A stretch of DNA of 64,000 bases from an uncultured Granulosicoccaceae bacterium (GTDB taxonomy: Bacteria > Pseudomonadota > Gammaproteobacteria > Granulosicoccales > Granulosicoccaceae): positions 1 to 64,000 of the forward strand of contig CALHOU010000099.1 in NCBI GenBank assembly GCA_938035945.1, read 5' to 3'. The notes beneath the pieces are model-generated. The model searched no databases. It was not told the DNA's origin and saw only the letters and a program-made list of their open reading frames with translations. The translations under genes and the position numbers were made by a program. Positions 41,616 to 51,613 of the stretch are shown here, piece by piece; positions within the stretch are counted from its first letter, which is position 1; every line of letters starts with the position of its first letter.

Positions 41616-42608
41616 ATGGACACGATTTACATAGAGCGCGACGTACTTTCACTTTCCCGCACACAAAACATTCTGAGTCGCTATCCGAATGCACGACATG
41701 TGTTGGTTGATCGTTACACCGATGTGTTTAACGCGCCTGCACAAAACTTTAGAGTACAAAAAAGAAATCCTGCGTTAATACTTGCGCACAAACACGGCAA
41801 TCGAGTGATCGAAACGCCACCGGGTTATCACATTGGTGGTGAAAACAACTACTACTTTTCACACATGCTCAATTGCATCTATGACTGCCGTTATTGTTTT
41901 TTGCAAGGCATGTATCGCTCTGCAAACTACGTTGTGTTTGTTAACTACGACGACTTCTTCGAGGACATCAAACGCACAACCGATCTCAATTCATCGCCAA
42001 GCTGGTTTTTTTCAGGCTACGACTGCGACTCACTCGCACTGGAACCCATGACTCGATTCATCGAAACTTGCCTGGACAATTTCAGTATGACGCCCAAGGC
42101 CAATTTGGAAATTCGAACCAAAAGTACGCAAATTAGAAACTTGCTCGCACGACCCGCGCTAGACAACTGTGTTATTGCTTACAGCCTATCGCCAGAAGAA
42201 GTTGTGAGCGCCGAAGAACACAAAACGCCAAGCTTAGCGAAGCGAATTTCTGCGCTTAAATCCTTACAGGATCATGGTTGGCATATAGGCTTACGATTCG
42301 ACCCGTTATTAAAAGCTGACAACTACCAACAACTCTACAGTGACTTATTTGAGCAAGTATTTAAAGAACTCAACCGATCCGCCATCCACTCGGTTAGCCT
42401 AGGTCCGTTTCGATTACCGAAACAGTTTTTCAAAAAAATGATCAGGCTGTATCCAGAGTCAAAGTTGCTGGCGGCGAGCACTAACATGCGCGATAACATG
42501 TTGTCCTACGATGAACAAACCGAATCCAGCTTGTTAAATTTTTGCGAGACTCGGTTGCAAGACTACATAACCCCCGACCAGTACTTCCCCTGCGTTAGCG
42601 TGTCATGA
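41616..42608 (+). CDS. SPL (spore photoproduct lyase)-family radical SAM protein
   Basis: CIYDCRYCFLQG (CxxxCxxC cluster motif), HMLNCIYDCRYC..YVVFVNYDDFF..LEIRTKS..VIAYSLSPEEV. Confidence 0.85.
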   Translation: MDTIYIERDVLSLSRTQNILSRYPNARHVLVDRYTDVFNAPAQNFRVQKRNPALILAHKHGNRVIETPPGYHIGGENNYYFSHMLNCIYDCRYCFLQGMYRSANYVVFVNYDDFFEDIKRTTDLNSSPSWFFSGYDCDSLALEPMTRFIETCLDNFSMTPKANLEIRTKSTQIRNLLARPALDNCVIAYSLSPEEVVSAEEHKTPSLAKRISALKSLQDHGWHIGLRFDPLLKADNYQQLYSDLFEQVFKELNRSAIHSVSLGPFRLPKQFFKKMIRLYPESKLLAASTNMRDNMLSYDEQTESSLLNFCETRLQDYITPDQYFPCVSVS

Positions 42609-43315
42609 GAACGGTTCTTGTCACCGGACATTCGAAAGGCATAGGCTTGGCAGCCACAAAAACCTTACTCAGTGCAGGGCATAGCGTTATCGGCGTGTCA
42701 CGTTCACGCATCGATACGCAATCAAACCTGTATCAGCACAGTGCCGATCTATCAGAGCTCGCCACAACCAGCGATCTTGCAAAGCAAATGCAAACTGATT
42801 CAGCTTTGGCAGCACCTTTTGCCAAGCTCGATGCAGTTGTTTGCAATGCCGGTTCCGGTCAATTTGGCGCTTTGGAAAATTTCTCAGCCTTGCAAATTGA
42901 ACAAAGCATTCACCTTAACCTTATAAGCCCATTGATCCTGCTTAGGTCACTTATTCCATCGCTGCGCAAACAGGCCAGAAGCGACATCATTTTTATTGCA
43001 TCTGAATCCGCCGTGCAAGCCGGTCGATTCGGCAGCGTGTACAGCGCGGCCAAATTTGGACTACGTGGAGCCGCTCAGGCGCTACGTGCTGAGTGCGCCA
43101 GTGCTAATTGTCATGTTGGTATTATCAACCCTGGCATGGTCAGGACCGACTTTTTCAATGAGCTTGCGTTCGAACCAGGCAACGCTGAACAACACGCTCT
43201 GCAAGCAGACGATGTTGCCAACGCGGTTATGAGTATGTTGCATTCTCCTGATAACGCTGTGCTGGAAGAAATTAACCTCCGGCCACTGCAACATGTTGTA
43301 CAAAAGAAATCATGA
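42605..43315 (+). CDS. short-chain dehydrogenase/reductase (SDR)
   Basis: VLVTGHSKGIGLAATKTLL, VVCNAGSGQFG, YSAAKFGLRGAAQALRAE. Confidence 0.93.
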   Translation: MRTVLVTGHSKGIGLAATKTLLSAGHSVIGVSRSRIDTQSNLYQHSADLSELATTSDLAKQMQTDSALAAPFAKLDAVVCNAGSGQFGALENFSALQIEQSIHLNLISPLILLRSLIPSLRKQARSDIIFIASESAVQAGRFGSVYSAAKFGLRGAAQALRAECASANCHVGIINPGMVRTDFFNELAFEPGNAEQHALQADDVANAVMSMLHSPDNAVLEEINLRPLQHVVQKKS

Positions 43316-43488
43316 GCAATATCCTGCCGTTTAAAAAGAAGAAGCCGAGCGGCGGCAATATCATGTGCAAAAACAATCACCATAAATGGAAGATTATAAA
43401 AGAACAACAGTTCGATGTTAAGTTGGGACACCTAGTAACCGTGGAGCAATGCACACGGTGCAAAAAGAAACGTAATCGTTTGACTTAG
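43312..43488 (+). CDS. small zinc-ribbon-like protein (58 aa), below the length cut-off of the supplied ORF track
   Basis: ATG overlaps the SDR stop (ATGA); MSNILPFKKKKPSGGNIMCKNNHHKWKIIKEQQFDVKLGHLVTVEQCTRCKKKRNRLT with C/HH...CxxC arrangement. Confidence 0.8.
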   Translation: MSNILPFKKKKPSGGNIMCKNNHHKWKIIKEQQFDVKLGHLVTVEQCTRCKKKRNRLT

Positions 43489-43543
43489 CCAACTGGCAAA
43501 AATACTACGTAACTGAGCACAACATTAATGAAAGGGAACTGAT

Positions 43544-44110
43544 TTGGGCATTCTAACAATAGAGCCATTTCCAACTCTCACAACCAACAGACTAGTGTTG
43601 CGCAAGGCAACACTCAAAGACGCAGCCGACTATCACAAAATTCTATCTTGCCCAGAAACATCACAGTACTCTGACGTACCGCACCAACCTACCGTAAAGC
43701 GCAGTGAACGTTTTGTTAGCTACATGTCAAAGTTGCACCCTCGTAAAACCGGTGTTGGCTGGATCATTACATCGCGTGAAGATCAATCCATTCTTGGCGG
43801 TATTCGTATAAACAGTATTGAAAAGAAAACCAAATGCGGTGTGATCGGCTATGAATTGCATCCTGATCACTGGAATAAAGGGTACGCCACTGACGCCCTG
43901 CACACTGTGGTTGATTATGCGCATAACGTACTGGCATTAAACCGATTAGAAGCTTGGGCAAACGAGGAAAATGTAGCGTCCGAAAAAGTGTTGTTAAAAA
44001 ACGGCTTTCAGCATGAAGGGACTCAGCGTGACAAAGTGTGGTTTAGAGATCAATTTTGGACGGTTCGGTTATATGGACGATTAGCCAGCGATGAAGTACC
44101 GAACCGCTAA
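43544..44110 (+). CDS. GNAT N-acetyltransferase (RimJ/RimL type)
   Basis: TLTTNRLVLRKATLKDAADYHKIL...GVIGYELHPDHWNKGYATDALHTVVDYA...NRLEAWANEENVASEKVLLKNGFQHEG. Confidence 0.93.
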   Translation: MGILTIEPFPTLTTNRLVLRKATLKDAADYHKILSCPETSQYSDVPHQPTVKRSERFVSYMSKLHPRKTGVGWIITSREDQSILGGIRINSIEKKTKCGVIGYELHPDHWNKGYATDALHTVVDYAHNVLALNRLEAWANEENVASEKVLLKNGFQHEGTQRDKVWFRDQFWTVRLYGRLASDEVPNR

Positions 44111-44183
44111 GCGCGGCGCACCCTATAACGATGCAACTTACCCAAAACAGGTTGAATAAACAGCAATTAATATTATCTGTGCT

Positions 44184-44204
44184 CGATTTCGCATCTCGAA
44201 ATCG
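44184..44204. promoter_or_regulatory. perfect 8-bp inverted repeat (operator-like or hairpin) upstream of the Nudix gene
   Basis: CGATTTCG-catct-CGAAATCG. Confidence 0.4.
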
Positions 44205-44288
44205 GTACTATCATTGGAAAGGTCAGAAATGCACCTACATTGTGTATCACCCAACAGCGTTCCTATATATGACCCATTCTGAGCAGCG

Positions 44289-44924
44289 ATGACAGTTAAA
44301 GACTTACCTATATTGCAAGATGCCGACAAAAGTGGACTGCACCGCAACGCCGACGTAGAAGACGGCGCACAGGTGTTCGAACAGGGCAAGAAGCAGCGCG
44401 AGGCGGCGGTACTTTTGCCGCTTGTCAGAACAGACGATCAATGGCATTTGCTGTTTATTCGTCGCGCAACAAACGATCAAGACCGGCATAGCGGACAAGT
44501 TGCATTTCCGGGCGGTGCAAAAGAAGCGGGGGATGCGAGCGCCACAGCCACAGCACTCAGAGAGACCACCGAAGAGATTGGCGTATCGACTGAGCGTATA
44601 AAAATCATCGCAGAGCTTAATCCATATTTCACCATCAGCCATTACCGCGTAACGCCTGTGGTTGGCCTTATGCAATGGCCGTCAAATTTAAGCTTGGAAG
44701 AGTCTGAAGTGGCGCGCGCGTTTCTAATTCCAATTGCGTGGTTACGCGACTCCAATAACTACACAATGCGTGCGCGCAAAGATATCGATAAACAATCTGC
44801 GCTTAGGCACCCAATCATTGTCTACAACGAATATGACGGCGAAACTCTGTGGGGTGCGACCGCCAGAATGACCATGAATTTATTCAAAGCGCTAGATGAC
44901 AAAGAATTGCTGTTGCCCGTATAG
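44289..44924 (+). CDS. Nudix hydrolase, CoA pyrophosphatase type (NudL-like)
   Basis: DRHSGQVAFPGGAKEAGDASATATALRETTEEIGV. Confidence 0.93.
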   Translation: MTVKDLPILQDADKSGLHRNADVEDGAQVFEQGKKQREAAVLLPLVRTDDQWHLLFIRRATNDQDRHSGQVAFPGGAKEAGDASATATALRETTEEIGVSTERIKIIAELNPYFTISHYRVTPVVGLMQWPSNLSLEESEVARAFLIPIAWLRDSNNYTMRARKDIDKQSALRHPIIVYNEYDGETLWGATARMTMNLFKALDDKELLLPV

Positions 44925-44941
44925 ATTAAGCAACACACAGC

Positions 44942-46117
44942 TTATAAACTAGCAACCGCGTTACGAATTCGTGACAAACCGTCGCGCAGAACAGACGCCG
45001 GGCAAGCAAAATTCAAACGGACATAGTGCGGTTGACCAAACTGCTCACCGCTGGACAAACCAACACCATGTTGTTCAAAGTACTCGGCCGTATTTTTCAG
45101 GCCCAGCTCCGTAGCATCTATCCATGCAAGATAAGTCGCTTGCAATGGCTCTAATTTCAAGCCAGGAATGGATTCCAATTCTTCTTCGATGATCTTGTAG
45201 TTGTCGAGCAAGTATTCAAGCAAGGCCTTACGCCATGGACCACCCTGAGTTAATGCAGCTTCAGTTGCAACCATAGCAAGTGGTGGCGTGGGCGCCACAA
45301 TTGACTGAGCAGCCTGGGTAAACTTTTCTCTTAGCTCTGGATTCGATATAACCGCGAACGATGCGTTGAGCCCAGCCAGGTTCCAGGTTTTACTGGCGCT
45401 CATGAGAGTCACTATACGGTCAGCCTGTTCAGGACAGGCAACAGCGGTTGGTACGTGCTGTGATTTCCCGTCAATCACCAGGTCACAGTGAATTTCATCA
45501 GAAATGATGGTCATATTGTTCTGTGCACACATTTCGCCAACTTGAGCCAGTTCTTCTCGCGTAAATACCGTGCCAGTTGGGTTATGTGGCGTGCACATCA
45601 TGATCATGCTTAGGTCTTTACCGCACGCAGCCTTCATGCGTTCAAAGTCGTAAGTCCATCTTTCATCTACTTTATGTAAGGGCACCTTTGTTAGGCTCTG
45701 TCGCTTACCTTCATGCGAATCGTAAAAGTGATGGTAGATGGGGGGGTTAACCATCACCTTATCGTTGTCTTCACAAAAAGCGCGGCAACTAACAGCCAAC
45801 CCCGTAACAACACCCGGTATAAAGACAAGCCAATCCGCATCGATGGCCCAGTTATATTCTTTTTTTAGGTGGTCGCAAATAGCAGCTTTGAACGCATCGC
45901 TTTGCTTGGTGTAGCCAAAGATAGGATGCGCCAAACGTTCGACCAATGCTTTATGAATAGGTTCCGCTATAGCGAAATCCATGTCGGCCACCCACATAGG
46001 CAGGACGTCTTTACCCGCATACTTGTCCCATTTCAGGCTACCGGTATGTTCGCGCTCAATGACTTTATCAAAAATAGATTTGTCGATTGATTTTGATTGT
46101 GAAAGTGTATCGTTCAT
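44942..46117 (-). CDS. PatB/MalY-type PLP-dependent aminotransferase / C-S lyase
   Basis: DVLPMWVADMDFAIAEPI, MCTPHNPTGTVFTREEL, SDEIHCDLV, SASKTWNLAGLNASF. Confidence 0.93.
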   Translation of the reverse strand: MNDTLSQSKSIDKSIFDKVIEREHTGSLKWDKYAGKDVLPMWVADMDFAIAEPIHKALVERLAHPIFGYTKQSDAFKAAICDHLKKEYNWAIDADWLVFIPGVVTGLAVSCRAFCEDNDKVMVNPPIYHHFYDSHEGKRQSLTKVPLHKVDERWTYDFERMKAACGKDLSMIMMCTPHNPTGTVFTREELAQVGEMCAQNNMTIISDEIHCDLVIDGKSQHVPTAVACPEQADRIVTLMSASKTWNLAGLNASFAVISNPELREKFTQAAQSIVAPTPPLAMVATEAALTQGGPWRKALLEYLLDNYKIIEEELESIPGLKLEPLQATYLAWIDATELGLKNTAEYFEQHGVGLSSGEQFGQPHYVRLNFACPASVLRDGLSRIRNAVASL

Positions 46118-46211
46118 GTTGCATTCTATTCCGTGGGTGCCTGATATAATTGAGAGCACGGGACACATACCGTGTCCTTACTTTAATTCATTTGTTATAG
46201 AGGATGTTGTT

Positions 46212-46415
46212 ATGTCAGTTGCTAAAGTCACCGAAATTATTGCTTCATCTACCAAAGGCTTCGATGACGCGGTAGAAGAAGGTGTTAAGCGTGCCGATAA
46301 AACCCTAAAGAATATTAAAAGTGTTTGGGTTAAAGACCAAAAAGCCATTGTTGACGGTGGCAAGATCAAAGAATACCGCGTCACTATGAAAGTATCTTTT
46401 GTATTAAAAGACTAG
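46212..46415 (+). CDS. dodecin family protein
   Basis: MSVAKVTEIIASSTKGFDDAVEEGVKRADKTLKNIKSVWVKDQKAIVDGGKIKEYRVTMKVSFVLKD; shorter internal start than the track ORF. Confidence 0.95.
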   Translation: MSVAKVTEIIASSTKGFDDAVEEGVKRADKTLKNIKSVWVKDQKAIVDGGKIKEYRVTMKVSFVLKD

Positions 46416-46480
46416 ACTTGCATTCCAACCGACTAGCACGGCTTACGCTAGTCGGTTGCTCACCCAGAGCATAAGACGAA

Positions 46481-47401
46481 CTAAATAGCACCTTCCCGCC
46501 CTGTTTTGAAAAATTGCGAAATTTGTCGCCCACCGATAACAGCAACATTTCCGATAACCACCAAACCAACACCAACTAACGCTAACGGTGTCCAGATAAA
46601 ACCTTCGAAAACCGTACTGATAAGTAGCGCAACAATAGGAAATAACACCATTGCATAAGCGGCTTTATCAGCACCAATTTGCCCGACCAAGCTTAAATAG
46701 GCACCGAACGCGATGATAGTGCCAAACACCGCCAGATACACCAACGACAAGGTATAAGGCATGGTCCATTCAATATTGAAATCGGCGCCTAAGAACAAAC
46801 CATAAATCAGCATAATCAAACATCCATACAAGGTACCAAAGGCGTTGGTTTGAATAACTGATAATCCTTTACTTTGATTTCTTGCGGATATGATATTTCC
46901 CAGTGATGCGCTGTAGGCCGCAGCCAGCACCAGTAACAAACCGATCACGACTTCGTTGGTGTTCGCATTTTCTTTTGCTGCAACAAATTCATCACCAAAC
47001 ACAAAAGTGATACCAAGCAACCCAATCACAGCACCCGCTAGCACGGTTCGCCTGACCGGACGTTTTAAAAATAACGCACCATTAAAGATATTCCAAATAG
47101 CTAAAGTCGAAAATGCGACGGCGACCAAACCGGATGAAATATAGGCAGTGCCATAGTAAATAAGCACATAGTTAAAGCAGAACAAACAAAAGCCTTGAAT
47201 AGCGACGAACAGATGATCAGACAGGCCCATGTGTAATTTGCGACGCGTGAGCAAACAAAAAACCAACAGGATTATAGAGGCCAACAGGAAGCGATAAAAA
47301 ACGGATACCGATTCGTTCACCACACCAATCTGAAACGTGATAACAAACCAGGATGAGCCCCAAATGAGAATGGTGGCAAGATAGAGCCCGATAAATTTCA
47401 T
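46481..47401 (-). CDS. EamA/DMT-family transporter
   Basis: 10-TM pattern; MKFIGLYLATILIWGSSWFVITFQIGVV; IAFGAYLSLVGQIGADKAAYAMVLFPIVALLIS. Confidence 0.92.
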   Translation of the reverse strand: MKFIGLYLATILIWGSSWFVITFQIGVVNESVSVFYRFLLASIILLVFCLLTRRKLHMGLSDHLFVAIQGFCLFCFNYVLIYYGTAYISSGLVAVAFSTLAIWNIFNGALFLKRPVRRTVLAGAVIGLLGITFVFGDEFVAAKENANTNEVVIGLLLVLAAAYSASLGNIISARNQSKGLSVIQTNAFGTLYGCLIMLIYGLFLGADFNIEWTMPYTLSLVYLAVFGTIIAFGAYLSLVGQIGADKAAYAMVLFPIVALLISTVFEGFIWTPLALVGVGLVVIGNVAVIGGRQISQFFKTGREGAI

Positions 47402-47501
47402 ATGCGCATAGTGTCGAGTGTGTCGAACATTGTGTTGCATTTAAGACAAGTTGACACCTGCAATAATGCGATCTGTTGCAATCAAGGTTACACTATCAAT
47501 C

Positions 47502-48149
47502 ATGAAGCGAATCAGCTTTACAACGCGATGTCGCGGTTTCAACAAAGTCTGGGTTAGTTTGTTAGCTTGCTTTGTTCTAAGTGCCTGCCAAGGTGCGGTG
47601 CAGCTATGCGGCCAATATGTCTGTGTCGCTTACCGGAGCGACGACAATTGCTCAAACTCGTACAACTGCAACCGAGAACGTATTTGCGAATCCGCCAGCA
47701 GCATCCGTGATCGGGCTCCACGCATAATCGATGAGCTTCGCACGGCACGACGGGCCTGTGCGACCAGCATCAGCAACCCGCAAGCTTACAACCCAACGCC
47801 TCTAACGTGGGATCCACAATTGGCGAGTATCAGCGTCTCCCACGCACGCGATATGGCAAGAAATAGTTTCGAATCTTTTGTTGGTAGTGACGGCCTGTCA
47901 ACGAGCGATAGAATCATGGCCGCCAACATCAACTCTGACAAGGTTATCGAGAGCATCGGTGTTGGACCTCAAACCGCGGCCGAAATTATTAACTATTGGC
48001 TAGATATCGATACAGATTGTCAGCAGCTACTCAACCCCGAAACAACTCGCATCGGCATGGCTTGCGAGGTAGCTGACGAGGCGGGCAAAGGCCCCTACTG
48101 GTCATTGCTTCTCTCCAGCCCAGAACCCGAGAGTTTGCTCGCAGAATAA
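47502..48149 (+). CDS. CAP/SCP-domain lipoprotein
   Basis: lipobox VLSAC; LTWDPQLASISVSHARDMARNSF...GVGPQTAAEIINYWLDIDTDCQQLLNPETTRIGMACE. Confidence 0.8.
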   Translation: MKRISFTTRCRGFNKVWVSLLACFVLSACQGAVQLCGQYVCVAYRSDDNCSNSYNCNRERICESASSIRDRAPRIIDELRTARRACATSISNPQAYNPTPLTWDPQLASISVSHARDMARNSFESFVGSDGLSTSDRIMAANINSDKVIESIGVGPQTAAEIINYWLDIDTDCQQLLNPETTRIGMACEVADEAGKGPYWSLLLSSPEPESLLAE

Positions 48150-48210
48150 CCACAGAACTGAGCAAAACCGATAAACTAGCACCATCTTTTCCATTCAAAG
48201 TTCTAAGCCA

Positions 48211-49803
48211 GTGATCACTACTGCCAATCTCACCATTCAATTTGGTGCCAAGCCCTTATTTGAAAACGTTTCTATCAAATTCGGTGAAGGCAATCGTTAC
48301 GGCCTCATTGGCGCCAACGGTAGCGGTAAGTCCACCTTCATGAAGATTCTTGGCGGCGATCTTGAACCATCCCACGGCAACGTCGCCTTCGAACCCAACA
48401 CTCGCTATGCAACTTTGAAGCAAGATCAATTTGCGTTCGAAGATCAAACGGTGCTCGATACCGTCATCATGGGTTATGAAGAACTCTGGAAGATAAAGCA
48501 AGAACGGGAACGCATTTACTCCCTCCCAGAGATGAGCGAAGAAGAAGGCATGCAAGTGGCCGAATTGGAAGTTCAGTTTGCTGAATTGGACGGATATTCG
48601 GCTGAAGCTAAGGCTGGTGAATTATTGCTCGGCGCAGGAATTGAGTTGGGCTTGCACGCAGGCCCTATGAGCGAGGTAGCGCCGGGTGAAAAACTGCGTG
48701 TATTACTGGCACAGGCCCTATTCGCTGACCCAGACATACTGTTGCTCGATGAACCTACCAACAACCTCGATATCAATACCATTCGCTGGTTGGAAGATGT
48801 GCTGAACGAACGCAACAGCACGATGATTATCATTTCGCACGATCGGCACTTTCTTAATAGTGTGTGCACACACATGGCAGATTTGGATTACGGTGGCATT
48901 CAGGTATATCCAGGCAACTATGACGACTTTATGTTGGCCTCTACTCAAGCTCGCGAACGTCTATACGCTGACAACGCCAAGAAGAAAGCGCAAATTGGTG
49001 AACTGCAAGCATTCGTACAGCGCTTTAAAGCGAACAAGTCCAAAGCGCGCCAAGCTACATCGCGACAAAAACAAATAGAAAAACTACAGATAGAAAAGAT
49101 CAAACCATCGAGTCGGCAAAATCCGTACATTCGGTTTGAAGTGGGTAAGAAACTTTTTAGAAACGCGATTGAATTGGAGAATGTTAGCGCAGGCTACGGC
49201 GATGGCCTGGTGTTAAAAGATCTTAACCTGATGATAGAGGCTGGTGAAAAAGTTGGCATCATCGGGCCTAATGGAATTGGCAAAACCACTCTACTCAAAC
49301 TATTGGTTGGCGATTTAGATCCTAAATCTGGCAATGTGAAACTAACCGAGAACGCCAACACTGGATACTTCGCACAAGACCACGCGGAAGACTTCTCCAC
49401 GAATGTAACAATCATCGACTGGATGACGCGCTGGGGCAAAGAAGATCAAGATGAAGAAACCATACGGGGTATTTTGGGCCGGCTATTGTTCAACAAAGAC
49501 GACATTAAAAAGCCGGTCAACGTGGTTTCAGGCGGTGAGCAGGGGCGATTGTTGTTTGGCAAGCTCATGCTGCAATCGCCAAACATTATGATCCTCGACG
49601 AACCAACCAATCACTTGGATATGGAATCGATAGAATCGCTAAACTTGGCAATGGATATGTACGAAGGTACCGTTATATTCGTGAGCCACGATCGCGAATT
49701 CGTTAGCTCACTGGCAAACAGAATTGTGGAACTGAGTGAAGATAAATACACTGACTATCGCGGTAACTACGAAGACTATTTAGAAAGCCAGGGAATCGTG
49801 TAA
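48211..49803 (+). CDS. ybiT: ABC-F family ATPase YbiT
   Basis: 530 aa; closely matches the YbiT pattern throughout ([48 protein letters not shown]; two ABC domains; [35 protein letters not shown]); GTG start. Confidence 0.95.
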   Translation: MITTANLTIQFGAKPLFENVSIKFGEGNRYGLIGANGSGKSTFMKILGGDLEPSHGNVAFEPNTRYATLKQDQFAFEDQTVLDTVIMGYEELWKIKQERERIYSLPEMSEEEGMQVAELEVQFAELDGYSAEAKAGELLLGAGIELGLHAGPMSEVAPGEKLRVLLAQALFADPDILLLDEPTNNLDINTIRWLEDVLNERNSTMIIISHDRHFLNSVCTHMADLDYGGIQVYPGNYDDFMLASTQARERLYADNAKKKAQIGELQAFVQRFKANKSKARQATSRQKQIEKLQIEKIKPSSRQNPYIRFEVGKKLFRNAIELENVSAGYGDGLVLKDLNLMIEAGEKVGIIGPNGIGKTTLLKLLVGDLDPKSGNVKLTENANTGYFAQDHAEDFSTNVTIIDWMTRWGKEDQDEETIRGILGRLLFNKDDIKKPVNVVSGGEQGRLLFGKLMLQSPNIMILDEPTNHLDMESIESLNLAMDMYEGTVIFVSHDREFVSSLANRIVELSEDKYTDYRGNYEDYLESQGIV

Positions 49804-49805
49804 TA

Positions 49806-49845
49806 CCCAACTCGGCTATTTGCAACTGACTACAACCGAGTTGGG
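49806..49845. terminator. perfect 10-bp inverted repeat between convergent ybiT and pilE-like genes (possible bidirectional terminator)
   Basis: CCCAACTCGG-N20-CCGAGTTGGG. Confidence 0.5.
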
Positions 49846-49855
49846 CTAAGAAATA

Positions 49856-50317
49856 CTACCAACAACTCTCAGCTGTTGAGGTTCCACTGACTGTGCGTTG
49901 CGCTGACGAATTTAACGTAAAGTTTGCACACTCCACGTCCTTTAGCTGAGGACTACCCGCCATCGGCGCCGCTGTTGCTGAGTAACGACTGTTATTATCA
50001 GCAGTGGTTATAGTAACCGTATAAAAACCCTCATCTGACTCAGCTGTGTCTGCTGCGCCAAAGCCCAACTCAGACATTTTATCGCTATAGCGATTGTACT
50101 CCGAATAAAATCGTACCTGCTCACTGGCCACTTCAATTAAAAACGACGTTGCATCAACGCGACGCGATTGCAACATATAGCTGTTATAACTTGGTATAGC
50201 CACAGCCGCCAATAGGCCAATAATCGCTATAACAATGATGAGCTCGACGAGTGAAAATCCCTTAGTTCGTTTTGTGTGTTTTTTTAATATCATTATGTTT
50301 GTGCACCCATGCATCAA
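49856..50317 (-). CDS. pilE: type IV pilin PilE-like minor pilin
   Basis: GFSLVELIIVIAIIGLLAAVAIPSYNSYMLQSRRVDA; Cys near C-terminus. Confidence 0.9.
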   Translation of the reverse strand: MMHGCTNIMILKKHTKRTKGFSLVELIIVIAIIGLLAAVAIPSYNSYMLQSRRVDATSFLIEVASEQVRFYSEYNRYSDKMSELGFGAADTAESDEGFYTVTITTADNNSRYSATAAPMAGSPQLKDVECANFTLNSSAQRTVSGTSTAESCW

Positions 50318-50350
50318 GACTTGTTTAACTTAGCTAAATTCAGGCTCAGC

Positions 50351-50896
50351 CTATGAACCTGGGGTTACGCATTTGCCAATTGAATAGAATCGTGGCGTGG
50401 AGCTGGACACACGCAAAACATGGTCAGCTCTGGCTTTACTGTTAGCGATGTTCGATACAGCGCGTATATCGTATTCTGCTCCGGTATTAGGATTACCACT
50501 TTCATCGGCTGTCATATCCGAACCAAATTTTGCTTTCTCTAAGCAGAATTGAATACTGGCTTCGGCACTCACATCAACAGATGTACCTAGTGTGTTTGTC
50601 TGGTCGAGTTGTGCATTTATCAAATCAGTTTCATCAGTAAATACAACCGGGTCGGGCTCTAAGTTAGTGGTACGTGAATCGAGCAACATCTGCTCGTAGT
50701 CGTCAGAAGAGGTAATACTATTGATAACCGACTCAGACGTTTCGAACACAATGGCTTTTTGCTGTGCATTGCTCGATACTTTTTCCGCCAATCGGGAGCT
50801 GTTTAAGGTCGCTACACCAAGAATTGTCATCGCCACTAACAGTATTAAACTGACAGCAAGCGCAGCTCCGTTTTGTTTTTTTATATTATTCATCAT
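50351..50896 (-). CDS. pilX: PilX-like pilus assembly protein
   Basis: QNGAALAVSLILLVAMTILGVATLNSSRLAEKVSSNAQQKAIVFETSES. Confidence 0.85.
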   Translation of the reverse strand: MMNNIKKQNGAALAVSLILLVAMTILGVATLNSSRLAEKVSSNAQQKAIVFETSESVINSITSSDDYEQMLLDSRTTNLEPDPVVFTDETDLINAQLDQTNTLGTSVDVSAEASIQFCLEKAKFGSDMTADESGNPNTGAEYDIRAVSNIANSKARADHVLRVSSSTPRFYSIGKCVTPGS

Positions 50897-50926
50897 GACT
50901 TGGTTTCAATTGCAATTCGCTTGGGC

Positions 50927-51613
50927 TTATCTATTACGCAACATGACAGTATTGGTGAACACATTACGCGCAATCTTGTCGTCGGTTGTGACCTCTTGGT
51001 CAAACAGCACATGCTTTTCCTCGCCACGCCGAGAACGAATCGCATCACCTGAACTAACCAGTATTGCCACGCGCATGGCAACGACTTCATTTGCATCAAT
51101 GGTTGCGCTGTAAGGTATGTATTGTTCAGGGATTTCATCACCATCAGAATCTATGCCCCAAAGCATGGCCATTGCTTCAACACCTTCAACAATGGGCATC
51201 GCGGTGTTACCGATATTGCCTGTGCAAGTAATCGTGTCATTAACCGTATCGAGTGCGTAGGTGTTCTGAGCAATACCCCCAACCGGCGCAGTTGCCTGTC
51301 CATTGCAATCGTATAGTGCGGTCATGCGCACGACAAAACGCTCTGGACCACTGGCTGCAATATCAAACGGCTCTAGGTCACCATCGGGTGCGTAACCAGC
51401 GAGCCGAATCCCGCGTTGTAATGTTGAAATACCGTAGCGACCGTTCTCTTGCATTTGCTGCAAGCCTTGGCTAAACCTTGAAGATCGTGTTGACCCCACG
51501 TACGTGTTAAACACCGCACTGATAACTATCAATCCAAGTACCAGCGCAATCATCAATTCAACCATGGAAAAACCAGATTGCCGTGAGCGTCTGTAAGCTT
51601 TGTTCATGTTCAT
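50927..51613 (-). CDS. pilW: PilW-like minor pilin
   Basis: RQSGFSMVELMIALVLGLIVISAVFNTYVGSTRSSRFSQGLQQMQENGRYGISTLQRGIRLAGY. Confidence 0.9.
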   Translation of the reverse strand: MNMNKAYRRSRQSGFSMVELMIALVLGLIVISAVFNTYVGSTRSSRFSQGLQQMQENGRYGISTLQRGIRLAGYAPDGDLEPFDIAASGPERFVVRMTALYDCNGQATAPVGGIAQNTYALDTVNDTITCTGNIGNTAMPIVEGVEAMAMLWGIDSDGDEIPEQYIPYSATIDANEVVAMRVAILVSSGDAIRSRRGEEKHVLFDQEVTTDDKIARNVFTNTVMLRNR

